Shown here: positions 43,125 to 51,936 of the stretch, in pieces | Position numbering within the stretch: the stretch's first letter is position 1 | Layout: every line of letters begins with the position of its first letter | NCBI RefSeq assembly: GCF_001673635.1 | Contig: NZ_LZMH01000066.1 | Location: 1 to 64,000, forward strand | Length of the DNA: 64,000 nucleotides | Direction: 5' to 3' | Source of the DNA: Mycobacterium asiaticum | Lineage (GTDB): Bacteria > Actinomycetota > Actinomycetes > Mycobacteriales > Mycobacteriaceae | Made by a program: the position numbers and the translations under genes | Notes under the pieces: model-generated | The model's input: only the letters and a program-made list of their open reading frames with translations | Databases searched by the model: none | What the model was told of the DNA's origin: nothing

Positions 43125-44510
43125 ATGACGCTGGTCGCCGGCGTCGACTCCTCGACCCAGTCCTGCAAGGTCGTGGTGTGCGACGCCGACACCGGCGAGG
43201 TGGTGCGCAAGGGCCGGGCCGCCCACCCGGGCGGCACCGAAATCGACCCCGCGGCTTGGGAATCGGCTGCGCGTCAGGCTATCGCCGCCGCCGGGGGCTT
43301 CGATGATGTCGCCGCGGTCGCGGTTGGGGCGCAACAACACGGCATGGTGTGCCTCGACCCCGGCGGCCGCGTGGTCCGGCCGGCACTGCTGTGGAACGAC
43401 GTGCGCTCCGCCGAGGCCGCCCGTGCCCTGACCGACGAACTCGGCGGCCCGCAAGCCTGGGTGGAGGCGGTCGGTTTGGTGCCGCTGGCCGCGATCACCG
43501 TGGCCAAACTGCGCTGGCTGGCCGATCACGAACCGCAGCATGCCGAGCGCACCGCGGCCGTCTGCCTCCCCCACGATTGGCTGACCTGGCGCCTGCGCGG
43601 CGCCACCGATATCGTCTCGCTGACCACCGACCGCAGCGACGCCAGTGGCACCGGCTACTACGACGCGGGCACCGGTGCCTACCGCCTCGACCTACTCGAG
43701 CTGGCGCTGCGCGGCCGCCGACCCCAGTTGCCGACAGTACTAACCCCGGGTGACCGAATCAGCTGCGGGGCAATGCACTTCGGCGTCGGACTGGGGGACA
43801 ACGCCGCCGCCGCACTCGGTCTCGGCGCCGGCGAGGGGGACGTCATCGTCTCGATCGGCACCTCGGGCGTGGTGTGCGCCGTGGCCGCCGGACCGGTCCG
43901 CGACCCGAACGGCTATGTGGCCGGATTCGCCGACGGGACAGGGCAATACCTCCCGCTGGTGTGCACACTGAACGCCGCACGGGTGCTCGATGCGGCCGCG
44001 TCGATGTTGCACGTCGACCACGCCGAACTGTCCCGGCTGGCGCTGTCGGCCCCGCCGGGTAGCGAAGGTCTGGTCCTGGTGCCGTACCTGGAAGGCGAGC
44101 GAACACCCAACCGCCCCAACACCACCGGCGCGATGCACGGCCTGCGGGTGTCCAACTCCACACCCGCCAACGTAGCCAGGGCCGCCGTCGAGGGACTGCT
44201 GTGCGCGCTCGCCGACGGCCTGGCCCACCTCACCACGCACGGCGTGGCGGCGCGCCGCATCCTGCTCATCGGTGGCGGCGCCCAGTCCCCGGCGGTGCGC
44301 CAGATCGCACCCGCGGTGTTCGGGATGCCCGTGCTGGTGCCGGCCGCCGCCGAGTATGTCGCGCTGGGCGCGGCCCGGCAGGCTGCCTGGGCGCTGAGCG
44401 GAGCCCCGGGCCCGCCCTCCTGGAAACCCCCGCCGACCGACGAGTACCTCTGCGACCCGACCCCGGCGGTGTCCGAACGCTACCGGCGACTGAGGGATCT
44501 CACCGAATGA
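43125..44510 (+). CDS. xylB: xylulokinase (FGGY family)
   Basis: A 461-residue FGGY carbohydrate kinase. It has the N-terminal phosphate loop AGVDSSTQSCK, VGAQQHGMVCLD, PALLWNDVRS (about 86), the Asp-containing TTDRSDASGTGYYD (about 165-178) and GIGTSG-type VSIGTSGVV (about 244). ILLIGGGAQSP (about 380) follows. This pattern matches xylulokinases, which phosphorylate D-xylulose to enter the pentose phosphate pathway. No xylose isomerase is nearby. Its last 11 bases overlap the convergent PAP2/lipid kinase gene. Confidence 0.88.
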   Translation: MTLVAGVDSSTQSCKVVVCDADTGEVVRKGRAAHPGGTEIDPAAWESAARQAIAAAGGFDDVAAVAVGAQQHGMVCLDPGGRVVRPALLWNDVRSAEAARALTDELGGPQAWVEAVGLVPLAAITVAKLRWLADHEPQHAERTAAVCLPHDWLTWRLRGATDIVSLTTDRSDASGTGYYDAGTGAYRLDLLELALRGRRPQLPTVLTPGDRISCGAMHFGVGLGDNAAAALGLGAGEGDVIVSIGTSGVVCAVAAGPVRDPNGYVAGFADGTGQYLPLVCTLNAARVLDAAASMLHVDHAELSRLALSAPPGSEGLVLVPYLEGERTPNRPNTTGAMHGLRVSNSTPANVARAAVEGLLCALADGLAHLTTHGVAARRILLIGGGAQSPAVRQIAPAVFGMPVLVPAAAEYVALGAARQAAWALSGAPGPPSWKPPPTDEYLCDPTPAVSERYRRLRDLTE

Positions 44511-45999
44511 GGGACAGCGGCCGGTACACCGCCAGCGCCCGGTACTTAGCGGCGAAAGTGACTTCGCCGTACTCCTCGCCGATCTCGCCGTCGTGGGCGA
44601 CCACGGTGGGTCCGTCGACGGTGGTGAACGTGAATTCCGGCACCTGCATCTCGTGATACAGCGGGCTGCGTTCCAGCCGGCCGAGGATCAGCGCGGCCAG
44701 GATCCGGGTCCGGGACAGCCGACGGCCGGTTTCCAGGATTCGCACGTCGATCAGCCCGTCGTCCATCCGGGTGCGCCGCGACGGCGCGAATCCCGTTGGC
44801 AGGTAGAGGGAATTGCCGACGAAGAACAGCGAGGTCTGCAGGGTCTTGTTGTCGTACCGGATGCGCACCGGCTGTCCGTTGCGCAACGTGTGCAGCATCG
44901 CGTACATCCCGGCCAGCGGCTTGCCGATGCGCTTCTCCAGTTTTTCGCGCTCCTGCACGAACGCGGGATAGGCGCCGATGCTGGCGGTGTTGACCATCAT
45001 CTTGCTTCCGTTCAGACACACCAGGTCGACGCGCGCCACGGTGCCGCGCCGGATCGCCTCGACGGTCTTGGCGACGGTGTCACAACCGATGTCCTTAGCA
45101 AAGTGGTTGAACGTTCCGGCCGGGAAGACCGCCAGCGGCAGGCCCGCCTCGGCGGCAACCGCCGCGGCCGTCGACACGGTCCCGTCGCCACCACCGACCG
45201 CCAGCACTTCGGCTCGTTCGGCGACCTGGCGCAGCACCGGCAGCGGGTCCTCGTCGGGATCGAGTTCGACAATCTCCATCTCGGGCAGCTCGGTGCGGAC
45301 ATCGTCCGCCACGCGTGCCCCGGTGCCGCTACCGGAGGCCGGGTTGACCACCAGGACCACGCCGGCGCCATCGGGCCGCTCCGGGACCTCGACGCGAAGT
45401 GGTTCGGTTCTGGGCAGAGCGGTCTCCACGATCGGCGGGACCAGGCGGCTCCCGCTGATCGCCACACCGGCGCCGATCCCGAATCCGATGACCACGTCAC
45501 CCGGATAGTGCGCGCCGACCGCAACCCGCGACAGCCCCACCAGGCCGGCCAGCAGGGCCAGTCCGAAGCCGAGGGTCGGATTCTCCAGACCCACGCCGAC
45601 AGCGAACGCGGCGGCACTGGCGGAGTGCCCGGACGGCAACGAGTTCGAGGTCGGCCGACGCCGAACGCGCCGGACCAGCGGGACCGACTCGTACAGCGGC
45701 CGGGGACGTCGCCGGACCCGCTTGGCGACCTGGTTGGTCAGCAGGCTGGCCACCCCCAGCGACACCACACCCCGGGTGGCGCCGCGTTGCGCGGAGTGCT
45801 TTCCCGACGCGAACAACAGTCCGGCGATGGCGAACCACAGCTTGGAGTGGTCGGCCGCGCGGGTCAGCGGCGGCATGGCCGTGTCGAGTAGCGGAGTGGG
45901 ACTCTCTGCGATCGCCTCGAACAGTTCCCGATCGAGGGCGCCAAGCCCGTTGGTGATCTTCCTGATGCTGCGCGTGGGTCGCCAGGGCCGCCGGTTCAT
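44500..45999 (-). CDS. PAP2 phosphatase fused to a diacylglycerol-kinase-like domain
   Basis: A 499-residue fusion. Residues 1-200 form a membrane PAP2 phosphatase with the three signatures KRVRRRPRP, SLPSGHSAS and SRVAVGAHYPGDV, plus about five membrane helices. Residues 215-499 form a lipid kinase with VVNPASGSG, VGGGDGTVSTAA, FPAGTFNHFAKD and the C-terminal VPEFTFTTVDGPTVVAHDGE. Such proteins could dephosphorylate one lipid phosphate and phosphorylate another at the membrane. The ATG at 45999 begins NRRPWRPTRSI. It is probably co-transcribed with the upstream muconolactone-isomerase-like gene, 20 bases away. Confidence 0.9.
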   Translation of the reverse strand: MNRRPWRPTRSIRKITNGLGALDRELFEAIAESPTPLLDTAMPPLTRAADHSKLWFAIAGLLFASGKHSAQRGATRGVVSLGVASLLTNQVAKRVRRRPRPLYESVPLVRRVRRRPTSNSLPSGHSASAAAFAVGVGLENPTLGFGLALLAGLVGLSRVAVGAHYPGDVVIGFGIGAGVAISGSRLVPPIVETALPRTEPLRVEVPERPDGAGVVLVVNPASGSGTGARVADDVRTELPEMEIVELDPDEDPLPVLRQVAERAEVLAVGGGDGTVSTAAAVAAEAGLPLAVFPAGTFNHFAKDIGCDTVAKTVEAIRRGTVARVDLVCLNGSKMMVNTASIGAYPAFVQEREKLEKRIGKPLAGMYAMLHTLRNGQPVRIRYDNKTLQTSLFFVGNSLYLPTGFAPSRRTRMDDGLIDVRILETGRRLSRTRILAALILGRLERSPLYHEMQVPEFTFTTVDGPTVVAHDGEIGEEYGEVTFAAKYRALAVYRPLSLIR

Positions 46000-46019
46000 T
46001 GGCTCTACCCTAACCGCCG

Positions 46020-46589
46020 TCACAGCAAACGGATCGGGTCCTGGGGATGCGGAGTCAGCGGCGTGGTCTCGATGGTCACCCAGCCCGAGAGCGGCAGCGA
46101 CTCCAAAATGGCTTCCAGCTCACCGAGATCGCGGGCCCGCCACAAGCCGAGTGTGCCCGGGCCGTCCGGGCTGACCGGCAACGTCCAGAGCCGCAGCAGA
46201 TGCCCGCGGACGGCCAGGTCGCGAGTCTGCTCGGCTTCGCGTGCGCAGGCGTCGTCGACGGCGGCTGCCGGGATGCCCGGGGGGACCGTCAGGGTCATGC
46301 TGATCAGGAATTCGGGCCCCTTGCCGGGCCGGCCGACCACTCCGGCGGCAGCCGGGTCGTTGTCGTGGGCACCTAGCGGCGTGACGCGGGCAGCCGCCGA
46401 CATCCCGGCCAACAACAGCTCGAACTCGTCCCCGTCGGCGGCCGAAAACAGGCCGAGGGTGCGCGATTCGCCCGGCCGACTGGGCACGCGCCACAACCGC
46501 AACAGTCGCTTGTGCCTTACGAGCTCGGGTGCGCGGGCCGCCCCTGGCCCGTCGGGCACCTCGGTGGCCATCGCGACCAGGAACTCCAC
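46020..46589 (-). CDS. tandem muconolactone-isomerase-like domain protein
   Basis: A 189-residue protein made of two copies of a ~90-residue muconolactone delta-isomerase fold. Copy 1 starts MEFLVAMATEVPDG, with LLRLWRVPSRPGESRTLGLFSAAD and VTPLGAHDNDP. Copy 2 starts EFLISMTLTVPPG, with LLRLWTLPVSPDGPGTLGLWRARD and TTPLTPHPQDP. The single-domain enzyme is ~95 residues and decameric, so this is an internal duplication. It lies 10 bases after a small conserved gene and before the PAP2/lipid kinase. No other beta-ketoadipate genes are present, so a catabolic role is uncertain. Confidence 0.85.
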   Translation of the reverse strand: MEFLVAMATEVPDGPGAARAPELVRHKRLLRLWRVPSRPGESRTLGLFSAADGDEFELLLAGMSAAARVTPLGAHDNDPAAAGVVGRPGKGPEFLISMTLTVPPGIPAAAVDDACAREAEQTRDLAVRGHLLRLWTLPVSPDGPGTLGLWRARDLGELEAILESLPLSGWVTIETTPLTPHPQDPIRLL

Positions 46590-46598
46590 GAACAGACT

Positions 46599-46925
46599 CT
46601 ATTCCCGCGCCGGCCGCTCGGCCTTGCGACGCAACGTCCAGGCCGGAATCCAATGCGTCACGGTTTTCTGCTTGGAGCCGAAGTCGACCGGGTAGGTCAC
46701 CAGCCCCCACCAGTCGCCCTGCTCGCAGATGCCCCAGCAGCTGAGCTTGCCCTCCACCACCTTGTGCAGCTGCAGTCCGTTCGGGTGGTAGCGCCCCGTG
46801 CGGTGCGGCTGACGGGGGAAGAGCACTGTCAGATCGACCAGCACCGAGATCGGGGGGCGGACCGGACGGAACGGACCGCGGACCGGCTGTCCGTTGTAAC
46901 CGATCGACGCGAGCCGTCCCACCAA
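46599..46925 (-). CDS. conserved hypothetical protein
   Basis: A 108-residue basic protein beginning MVGRLASIGYNGQPVRG. Its Trp-rich core has GKLSCWGICEQGDWWGLVTYPVDFGSKQKTV, and it ends WIPAWTLRRKAERPARE. It has no signal peptide, membrane segment or recognised domain. It lies 10 bases upstream of the muconolactone-isomerase-like gene, likely in one operon, and is divergent from the small secreted protein gene. Function is unknown. Confidence 0.7.
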   Translation of the reverse strand: MVGRLASIGYNGQPVRGPFRPVRPPISVLVDLTVLFPRQPHRTGRYHPNGLQLHKVVEGKLSCWGICEQGDWWGLVTYPVDFGSKQKTVTHWIPAWTLRRKAERPARE

Positions 46926-47016
46926 TCGATCATACGTTCGAATGGGGATGTGGCACAGGTTTCGCCGGAGGCCGCTCGGGCAACTAGCGATTCAACGACT
47001 TCGGAAGGGGCTACAC

Positions 47017-47253
47017 ATGAGAATCCACGTGAAAGCGGGTGTCACCGCGGGCATCGTGGCCTTGGGCTGCATGACCACCGCCGTCGGCGTGGCTAACGCC
47101 GACGAGGTGCAGGTGGAGGGCAACTACGTAACGGAGGCGGCCTGCCAGGCCGACGGACCGCATGTCGAGATCACCCACAACGATGCGGCCTACACCCACT
47201 GGGACTGCCGTCAACACGCGGACGGGCTCTGGTACCTGTACCTGACTAACTGA
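47017..47253 (+). CDS. small secreted protein
   Basis: A 78-residue protein with a clear signal peptide (MRIHVKAGVTAGIVALGCMTTAVGVANA, cleavage near residue 28). The mature peptide of about 50 residues is acidic, with two cysteines (EAACQADG, HWDCRQH) that probably pair, and Trp/Tyr-rich ends. It has the look of a family of tiny exported mycobacterial proteins of unknown role. The ATG at 47017 has GGAAGGGG upstream. Confidence 0.8.
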   Translation: MRIHVKAGVTAGIVALGCMTTAVGVANADEVQVEGNYVTEAACQADGPHVEITHNDAAYTHWDCRQHADGLWYLYLTN

Positions 47254-47295
47254 GGAATACCTGGCTCACCGAGCGTTCCCGGCCACCCTGGCAAC

Positions 47296-48816
47296 ATGAC
47301 CGGTGTGGCAGACGAGTCGCGGCCCCATCCGTGGGATCCGGTGTGGGTTGGTGTGTTGGCCGCCGCGGTGAGCCTGGGCGGGGCCGCGCGGCCCTCGTTC
47401 TGGTACGACGAGGCGGCCACGATCTCGGCCGCGTACAGTCGCTCGCTCGGCCAGTTATGGCAGATGGTGGGCAACGTCGATGCCGTTCACGGCCTCTACT
47501 ACCTGCTGATGCACGGCTGGTTCCTGATCGTCCCACCCACCGAGTTCTGGTCCCGCGCACCGAGCGGCATAGCCGTCGGTGTCGCCGCGGCAGGGGTGGT
47601 AGTGCTCGGCCGACAGTTGTCGTCCCGGACCGTCGCGGTGGTCGCGGGCCTGATCTGCGCGATTCTGCCCCGGACGACCTGGGCGGGCATCGAGGCGCGC
47701 CCGTCGGCCATGTCGATGACAGCCGCGGTCTGGCTGACGGTCCTGCTGGTGTACGCCGTGCGCCGCCGCAGCGGCTGGGTGTGGACAAGTTATGGTGTGG
47801 CACTTGCCCTTTCGATCGTGCTCGACCTGTATCTGGTGTTGCTACTGGTGGCGCACGCGCTCTTCATCTACGTCTTCGAGCGACGCCGACAGGTACTGCT
47901 GCCGTTCGCCGTGTCCGCAGGCGTCGCGGTGGTCGCGCTGACGCCCTTTGCGCTGGCCGTAGTCAGGCAGGCGCACCAGATCAAATGGGTCGCGCCGATC
48001 GGTCACCGCACCATCGAGGACGTCGTGATCCAGCAGTACTTCGAACGCAATCCGGTGTTCGCGGTCCTGTCGGCGCTGATCGTCCTCGCGGCCGTCGTGT
48101 GCTGGGTGCGCTCATCGCGGCCTTTCACCCTGGCCGATCGTCAGTTGCTGACCCTGTCGATCGCCTGGCTGGTGATACCGACCGCGCTGATCATCCTGGG
48201 GTCGGTGCTGGCACATCCGATCTATACGCCCCGCTACCTGACCTTCACCGCCCCGGCGATGGCGATCGCACTGGCGGTCTGCGTCGGCGCGGTGGCCGCC
48301 AAACCCTGGGTGGCGGTGGCCCTGGTGCTGCTCCTGACGATCGCCGCTATCCCGAATTATCTTCGGACACAACGCAACCCGTACGCTAAGTACGGGATGG
48401 ACTACAGCCAGGTCGCCGACCTGATCTCGGCGCGGGCGGCGCCGGGTGACTGCCTGCTCGTCAACGACACGGTGACCTTCATGCCCGCGCCGATGCGGCC
48501 GTTGCTGGCCGCCCGCCCCGACGTCTACCGCAAACTGAACGACCTGACCCTGTGGAAGCGGGCCACCGAGACCCACGACGTGTTCGACACCAACCTGATC
48601 CCCGAGGTCGTCGCCGCGCCGCTGAGTCATTGCAAGGTCGTCTGGATCATCACCCAGGCCGACGCGGCGGTACCCGCGCACGAGCGGGGCTCAGCGCTGC
48701 CGCCGGGACCGCTCTACGGAGCGACGCCGGCGTTCGCGGTGCCGCACGACCTGGGGTTCCGCCTGGTGGAGCGCTGGCAGTTCAACCTGGTCCAGGTCAT
48801 TCAAGCCGTCCGGTAG
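47296..48816 (+). CDS. GT-C type membrane glycosyltransferase
   Basis: A 506-residue polytopic protein with about 10-12 membrane helices and an early extracytoplasmic motif FWYDEAATISAAYSRSL (about 35-51). The Asp-Glu pair marks the catalytic loop of polyprenyl-phosphate-dependent GT-C (GT39/PMT-like) enzymes. DAVHGLYYLLMHGWFL and HPIYTPRYLTFTAPA are further landmarks. The C-terminal ~120 residues are an outside domain. It probably transfers a sugar, such as mannose, from a polyprenyl phosphate to a cell-wall glycan, lipid or protein. The ATG at 47296 follows the small secreted gene by 42 bases. The acceptor is unknown. Confidence 0.85.
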   Translation: MTGVADESRPHPWDPVWVGVLAAAVSLGGAARPSFWYDEAATISAAYSRSLGQLWQMVGNVDAVHGLYYLLMHGWFLIVPPTEFWSRAPSGIAVGVAAAGVVVLGRQLSSRTVAVVAGLICAILPRTTWAGIEARPSAMSMTAAVWLTVLLVYAVRRRSGWVWTSYGVALALSIVLDLYLVLLLVAHALFIYVFERRRQVLLPFAVSAGVAVVALTPFALAVVRQAHQIKWVAPIGHRTIEDVVIQQYFERNPVFAVLSALIVLAAVVCWVRSSRPFTLADRQLLTLSIAWLVIPTALIILGSVLAHPIYTPRYLTFTAPAMAIALAVCVGAVAAKPWVAVALVLLLTIAAIPNYLRTQRNPYAKYGMDYSQVADLISARAAPGDCLLVNDTVTFMPAPMRPLLAARPDVYRKLNDLTLWKRATETHDVFDTNLIPEVVAAPLSHCKVVWIITQADAAVPAHERGSALPPGPLYGATPAFAVPHDLGFRLVERWQFNLVQVIQAVR

Positions 48817-48821
48817 GACGG

Positions 48822-49652
48822 CTACCAGACGCGGATGTAGTCGATCAGCATCGAAGCCGGGAAGTTGCCCCCGGCCGGATCGCCGGCGCCCACGCCGCCG
48901 ACGGCGAGGGTGTACATCGGTGACATCCAGTAGCCGGGGTTGTTGAAAGGCCACCGGAAATCGTCGGGCGCGCCGCCGTGCACGTGGATCGGCTTGGGCG
49001 GCACGGCGAAGTACTGCGCGCCGTCCCGCGAGAACTTGAAACCGTCAACGTCCCAGCGCATCTGCCAGGTGTGCCAGTTGCCGTCCACCAGACCGGGGAT
49101 CGACTTGCCCTCCCAGGTCTTGCCGTTGGATGCCGCGTGGACCGTGGTGCCGGGGGCCCAGTCGCCGTTGCCGTACCACTCGAAGACGTCGACCTCACCG
49201 TCCGGCAATGGATCCTCGTTGACCGCCCAGAACGACGGCCACAACCCGGGGCTCAGGCAGTCGAGCTTGATCCGCGATTCCCAGGTGGTGCCGATCATGC
49301 CGCGCCAATTGCCACGCAGTTTGCCGCTGTAGTAGGCGCCATTGAAATCTTTGGTTGCGCGCAGCACCAGATTGGAGTTGCCGTCCTGGAAGACATTGCT
49401 TGGGTCGTTGCGGTAGATCCCGTCGACCGGCGGGAAGACGTCATCCTGCCAGGTCTGCACGGTCCATTTGGCCGGGTCCGGACCGGACCCGGCCGGTCCG
49501 TCGAATTCATCGGCGAAGAGGTAGGGCCCGGACGGGCCGGCCGACGGCGCCTGGGGCGGCGCCGGGTGCGCCTGGGCCTCCGGGATCGGGATCGATGCCG
49601 CGGCGGCCAGCATGCCCAGGCCTGTCGTCAACAACATGCTCCGACGATCCAT
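48822..49652 (-). CDS. glycoside hydrolase family 16 protein, exported
   Basis: A 276-residue GH16 protein. MDRRSMLLTTGLGMLAAAASIPIPEAQA is an exported leader with twin Arg and a hydrophobic core. The GH16 active site ExDxxE is DGEVDVFEWYG (about residues 131-141), and TWESRIKLDCLSPGLWPSFW precedes it. GH16 enzymes cut beta-1,3 or mixed-link glucans and related galactans. It is a paralogue of the next gene; both have DEFDGPAGS, VFxDGxSNLVLRAT and a C-terminal ML(I/V)D(Y/W)(I/V)RV(W/F). It is convergent with the glycosyltransferase gene, five bases apart. Confidence 0.92.
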   Translation of the reverse strand: MDRRSMLLTTGLGMLAAAASIPIPEAQAHPAPPQAPSAGPSGPYLFADEFDGPAGSGPDPAKWTVQTWQDDVFPPVDGIYRNDPSNVFQDGNSNLVLRATKDFNGAYYSGKLRGNWRGMIGTTWESRIKLDCLSPGLWPSFWAVNEDPLPDGEVDVFEWYGNGDWAPGTTVHAASNGKTWEGKSIPGLVDGNWHTWQMRWDVDGFKFSRDGAQYFAVPPKPIHVHGGAPDDFRWPFNNPGYWMSPMYTLAVGGVGAGDPAGGNFPASMLIDYIRVW

Positions 49653-49835
49653 TCAGGTACCACCCGTTCTTTATTTCCCGTTCGAGGCCCCTTCGAGGTC
49701 CATCGGGGCCTGTCCCGGCCAGGTTCTCCGACTCGCGCCATCCCCCTGGGTGCTTTCACAAACGGTCTTATAGAACCATGCGCCGGGGGCCGATCGCACC
49801 TTGCACACGCGGTGATACTCGCCTCAGCATCAAAA

Positions 49836-50696
49836 TCAGAAGACTCGCACCCAGTCGACCAGCATTTCCTGCGGGTACGAACCGGCAGCGGGATCGCCCC
49901 CGCCGGAGCCTCCGACGGCCAGGTTCAGCACCGGGAACACCGTGTAATCGGGATCGTTGAACGGCCACTCGCGGATCGGTTCGTTCAGGTCCTCGATGCC
50001 GGTGGCCGGCACGGAGAAGTACGGGGCGGCACCGTCGGCATAGTCGAGCCAGAAGTACATGCCGGTGGCGTCCCAGCGGACCCGCCAGTTGTGCCAGCCG
50101 GCGTCGACGCCGATCGGGAAGGTCTCGAACGCCGTACCGTCCGGGTTGGCGTGCACCGTGGTTCCCGACGGCCAGGTGCCGTTCCCGTACCACTCGATCA
50201 GGTCGATCTCCCCGCTGCGGCCGGGATCGTCGTTCGACAACCACCAGGCCGGCCACATGCCGGGGGCGAGACAGTTCATCTTGATGCGCGCTTCCCAGGT
50301 GGTCCCCACGCCGCCCCGCCACAGTCCGTGCACCAAGCCGCCGAAGTAACCGCCGCCGTCCTTCGTGGCGCGCAGCACCAGGTTGGATTTGCCGTCCAGG
50401 AAGACGTTCTGGCGGTTGTCACGGTATTGGCCCCAAAACTGCGGCTGGTCGAAGCCGACCGGGTTCCTGATCGGCGTCCGGAAATTCGACACCGCCCATT
50501 TCGACGGGTCGGGCGCCGAGCCGGCCGGCCCATCGAACTCGTCGTGCCAGATGAACGCCCCGGTGGTGCCGGCGGAGGGAGCGGCCGGCACGGGCGCCGG
50601 GCCCGGCTCGGCCCCGGCCACCGGGGCCGGAATGGCGGCCGCCAGCGCGCCGAATCCCGCCATCATCAGCATGCGGCGACGGTCCATCTGTGACAT
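49836..50696 (-). CDS. glycoside hydrolase family 16 protein (Rv0315-like), exported
   Basis: A 286-residue GH16 protein very similar to M. tuberculosis Rv0315, annotated there as a beta-1,3-glucanase-like antigen. Its leader MSQMDRRRMLMMAGFGALAAAIPAPVAGA has a twin-Arg, Tat-like motif. The active site reads SGEIDLIEWYG (about 142-152) with intact ExDxxE. The start at 50696 keeps MDRRRM near the N-terminus; ATG 50687 and TTG 50714 are alternatives. It lies 21 bases after the stop of the TauD-type gene on the same strand and may be read from the catabolic operon. Confidence 0.92.
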   Translation of the reverse strand: MSQMDRRRMLMMAGFGALAAAIPAPVAGAEPGPAPVPAAPSAGTTGAFIWHDEFDGPAGSAPDPSKWAVSNFRTPIRNPVGFDQPQFWGQYRDNRQNVFLDGKSNLVLRATKDGGGYFGGLVHGLWRGGVGTTWEARIKMNCLAPGMWPAWWLSNDDPGRSGEIDLIEWYGNGTWPSGTTVHANPDGTAFETFPIGVDAGWHNWRVRWDATGMYFWLDYADGAAPYFSVPATGIEDLNEPIREWPFNDPDYTVFPVLNLAVGGSGGGDPAAGSYPQEMLVDWVRVF

Positions 50697-50717
50697 GGCA
50701 AGGGACGATAGCAAAAG

Positions 50718-51563
50718 CTATTGGATGGGTTCGTCGCCCAATACGGTGGTGCGCAGCATCTCCCGCCGCGAGTTCGGGTCATACGGCGCCGCGCGGTGCA
50801 GCACCCCGCGGTTGTCCCAGATGACGGTGTCCCCGACCGTCCAGGCGTGACTGTAGACCCGGTCGGGGGTGGTGGCGCGGTCGAGCAACTCGGCCAGCAG
50901 CGCGCGTCCTTCATCCGGGTCCATGCCCACGACGTAATCGGCCGAGGCGCCCAGCACCAGCGATTTGCGGCCGCTGCGGTGCGTCCACACCAGCGGATGC
51001 TCATGGGTGCGCCGGGATCGCCAGCGCGCCAACTGCTCCGGCGTCGGGTCCGGGGTCACCCGCCGCTGGGAGGCTTCCAGCGAATGCACCACGCGCAGCG
51101 ACCCGAAGCGCTCCTGCTCCGCGGGCGTGAGCGCCTCATATGCGGCGTAGGAATTGGCGAATTCGGTTTCCCCGCCCCACTCGGCGACCTGCACGGCGGA
51201 CAGGACGGTGGCCTTCTGCGGGTATTCCTCGCCGAGCGGCGTGCACCCGTCGATGTGCCAATCGAACGTGGCCTTCAAGTAGGCCGCCGACGAGTTCTTC
51301 GCCGGATTCAGCGTGATCGGGTAGATGCCGGCCACCGGGTGATGCCCGTCGGACGAATGGTCGATGTCACCGAGCCGCCGGCAAAAGGCGACCTGCGCCT
51401 CGGGATCAAGTTGCAGGCCCCGAAAGACCAGCACCCCATTGGCCTCCAGCGCGTCGAGGATGGCCGCACCGATCGAGTCGTCGGATGCCGCGTCGGCGAG
51501 ATCGAGTCCGCAGACCTCCGCACCGACCGACTCGGTGAGCTGGTTGATGGTGAGCACACTCAT
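50718..51563 (-). CDS. TauD/TfdA-family 2-oxoglutarate dioxygenase
   Basis: A 281-residue dioxygenase. The iron motif H-x-D is in FDWHIDGCTPLGEE (about residues 102-104). The distal His and Arg lie in WDNRGVLHRAAPYDPNSRREMLRTTVLGDEP at the end. GAEVCGLDLADAAS at the start is the TfdA signature. Such enzymes hydroxylate carboxylates, sulfonates or aryloxyacids. It is the last obvious member of the minus-strand catabolic run, 36 bases after small partner 1, and so is likely part of the same pathway. Confidence 0.9.
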   Translation of the reverse strand: MSVLTINQLTESVGAEVCGLDLADAASDDSIGAAILDALEANGVLVFRGLQLDPEAQVAFCRRLGDIDHSSDGHHPVAGIYPITLNPAKNSSAAYLKATFDWHIDGCTPLGEEYPQKATVLSAVQVAEWGGETEFANSYAAYEALTPAEQERFGSLRVVHSLEASQRRVTPDPTPEQLARWRSRRTHEHPLVWTHRSGRKSLVLGASADYVVGMDPDEGRALLAELLDRATTPDRVYSHAWTVGDTVIWDNRGVLHRAAPYDPNSRREMLRTTVLGDEPIQ

Positions 51564-51599
51564 GGCCGAACCTTTCTATAGACAGCTGCCGCAGCGGGT

Positions 51600-51935
51600 T
51601 CAGGGCACCGGCTCACCGGTGCGGACCATCACGGCGTCCGCGGCATCCACCGGCACCGGCTGATGCATGACTTCCACCGCCATGGCGACCATGATCAGCG
51701 AATAGATCAGGTGCAGCAGGTTGAGCGCGTCGTCGGGCAACCCGTCGAGCGCAAACTTGTCGCAGTACTCGATGGCCTCCTCCAGGCGCGGAAAGAAGGC
51801 GTCGTAAAACTCCCGCAACTGCGGCATGGTGCTGTTCACCCGGGCGTTCCAGCGTTCGGATTCCGTTGCCAGACACCAAGTTTGAGCGTACTTCTCCAGC
51901 TCTGCGAACGCGCTGGGCAGCATGTTGCCGGCCAT
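51600..51935 (-). CDS. small helical partner of Rieske oxygenase 1
   Basis: A 111-residue acidic helical protein with no recognised domain. It shares a pattern with the product of 56052-56378: WCLATESERW versus WCLPTEPQRY, FYDAFFPRLEEAIEYCDKFALDGLPDDALNLLHLIYSLIMVAM versus FYDAITPRAEEALAYCDKFALDDLPEDVLNLMHLLYSMIMVSF, and the same terminal EPVP. Each copy starts right after a Rieske subunit stop, here one base after it. It is too small and too dissimilar to be a standard beta subunit. A structural or accessory partner of the oxygenase is inferred. Confidence 0.8.
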   Translation of the reverse strand: MAGNMLPSAFAELEKYAQTWCLATESERWNARVNSTMPQLREFYDAFFPRLEEAIEYCDKFALDGLPDDALNLLHLIYSLIMVAMAVEVMHQPVPVDAADAVMVRTGEPVP

Positions 51936-51936
51936 C

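Noticed and set aside
48978..50693. 571-codon plus-strand frame opposite the GH16 genes
   Set aside because: Both GH16 active sites and export leaders are on the minus strand.
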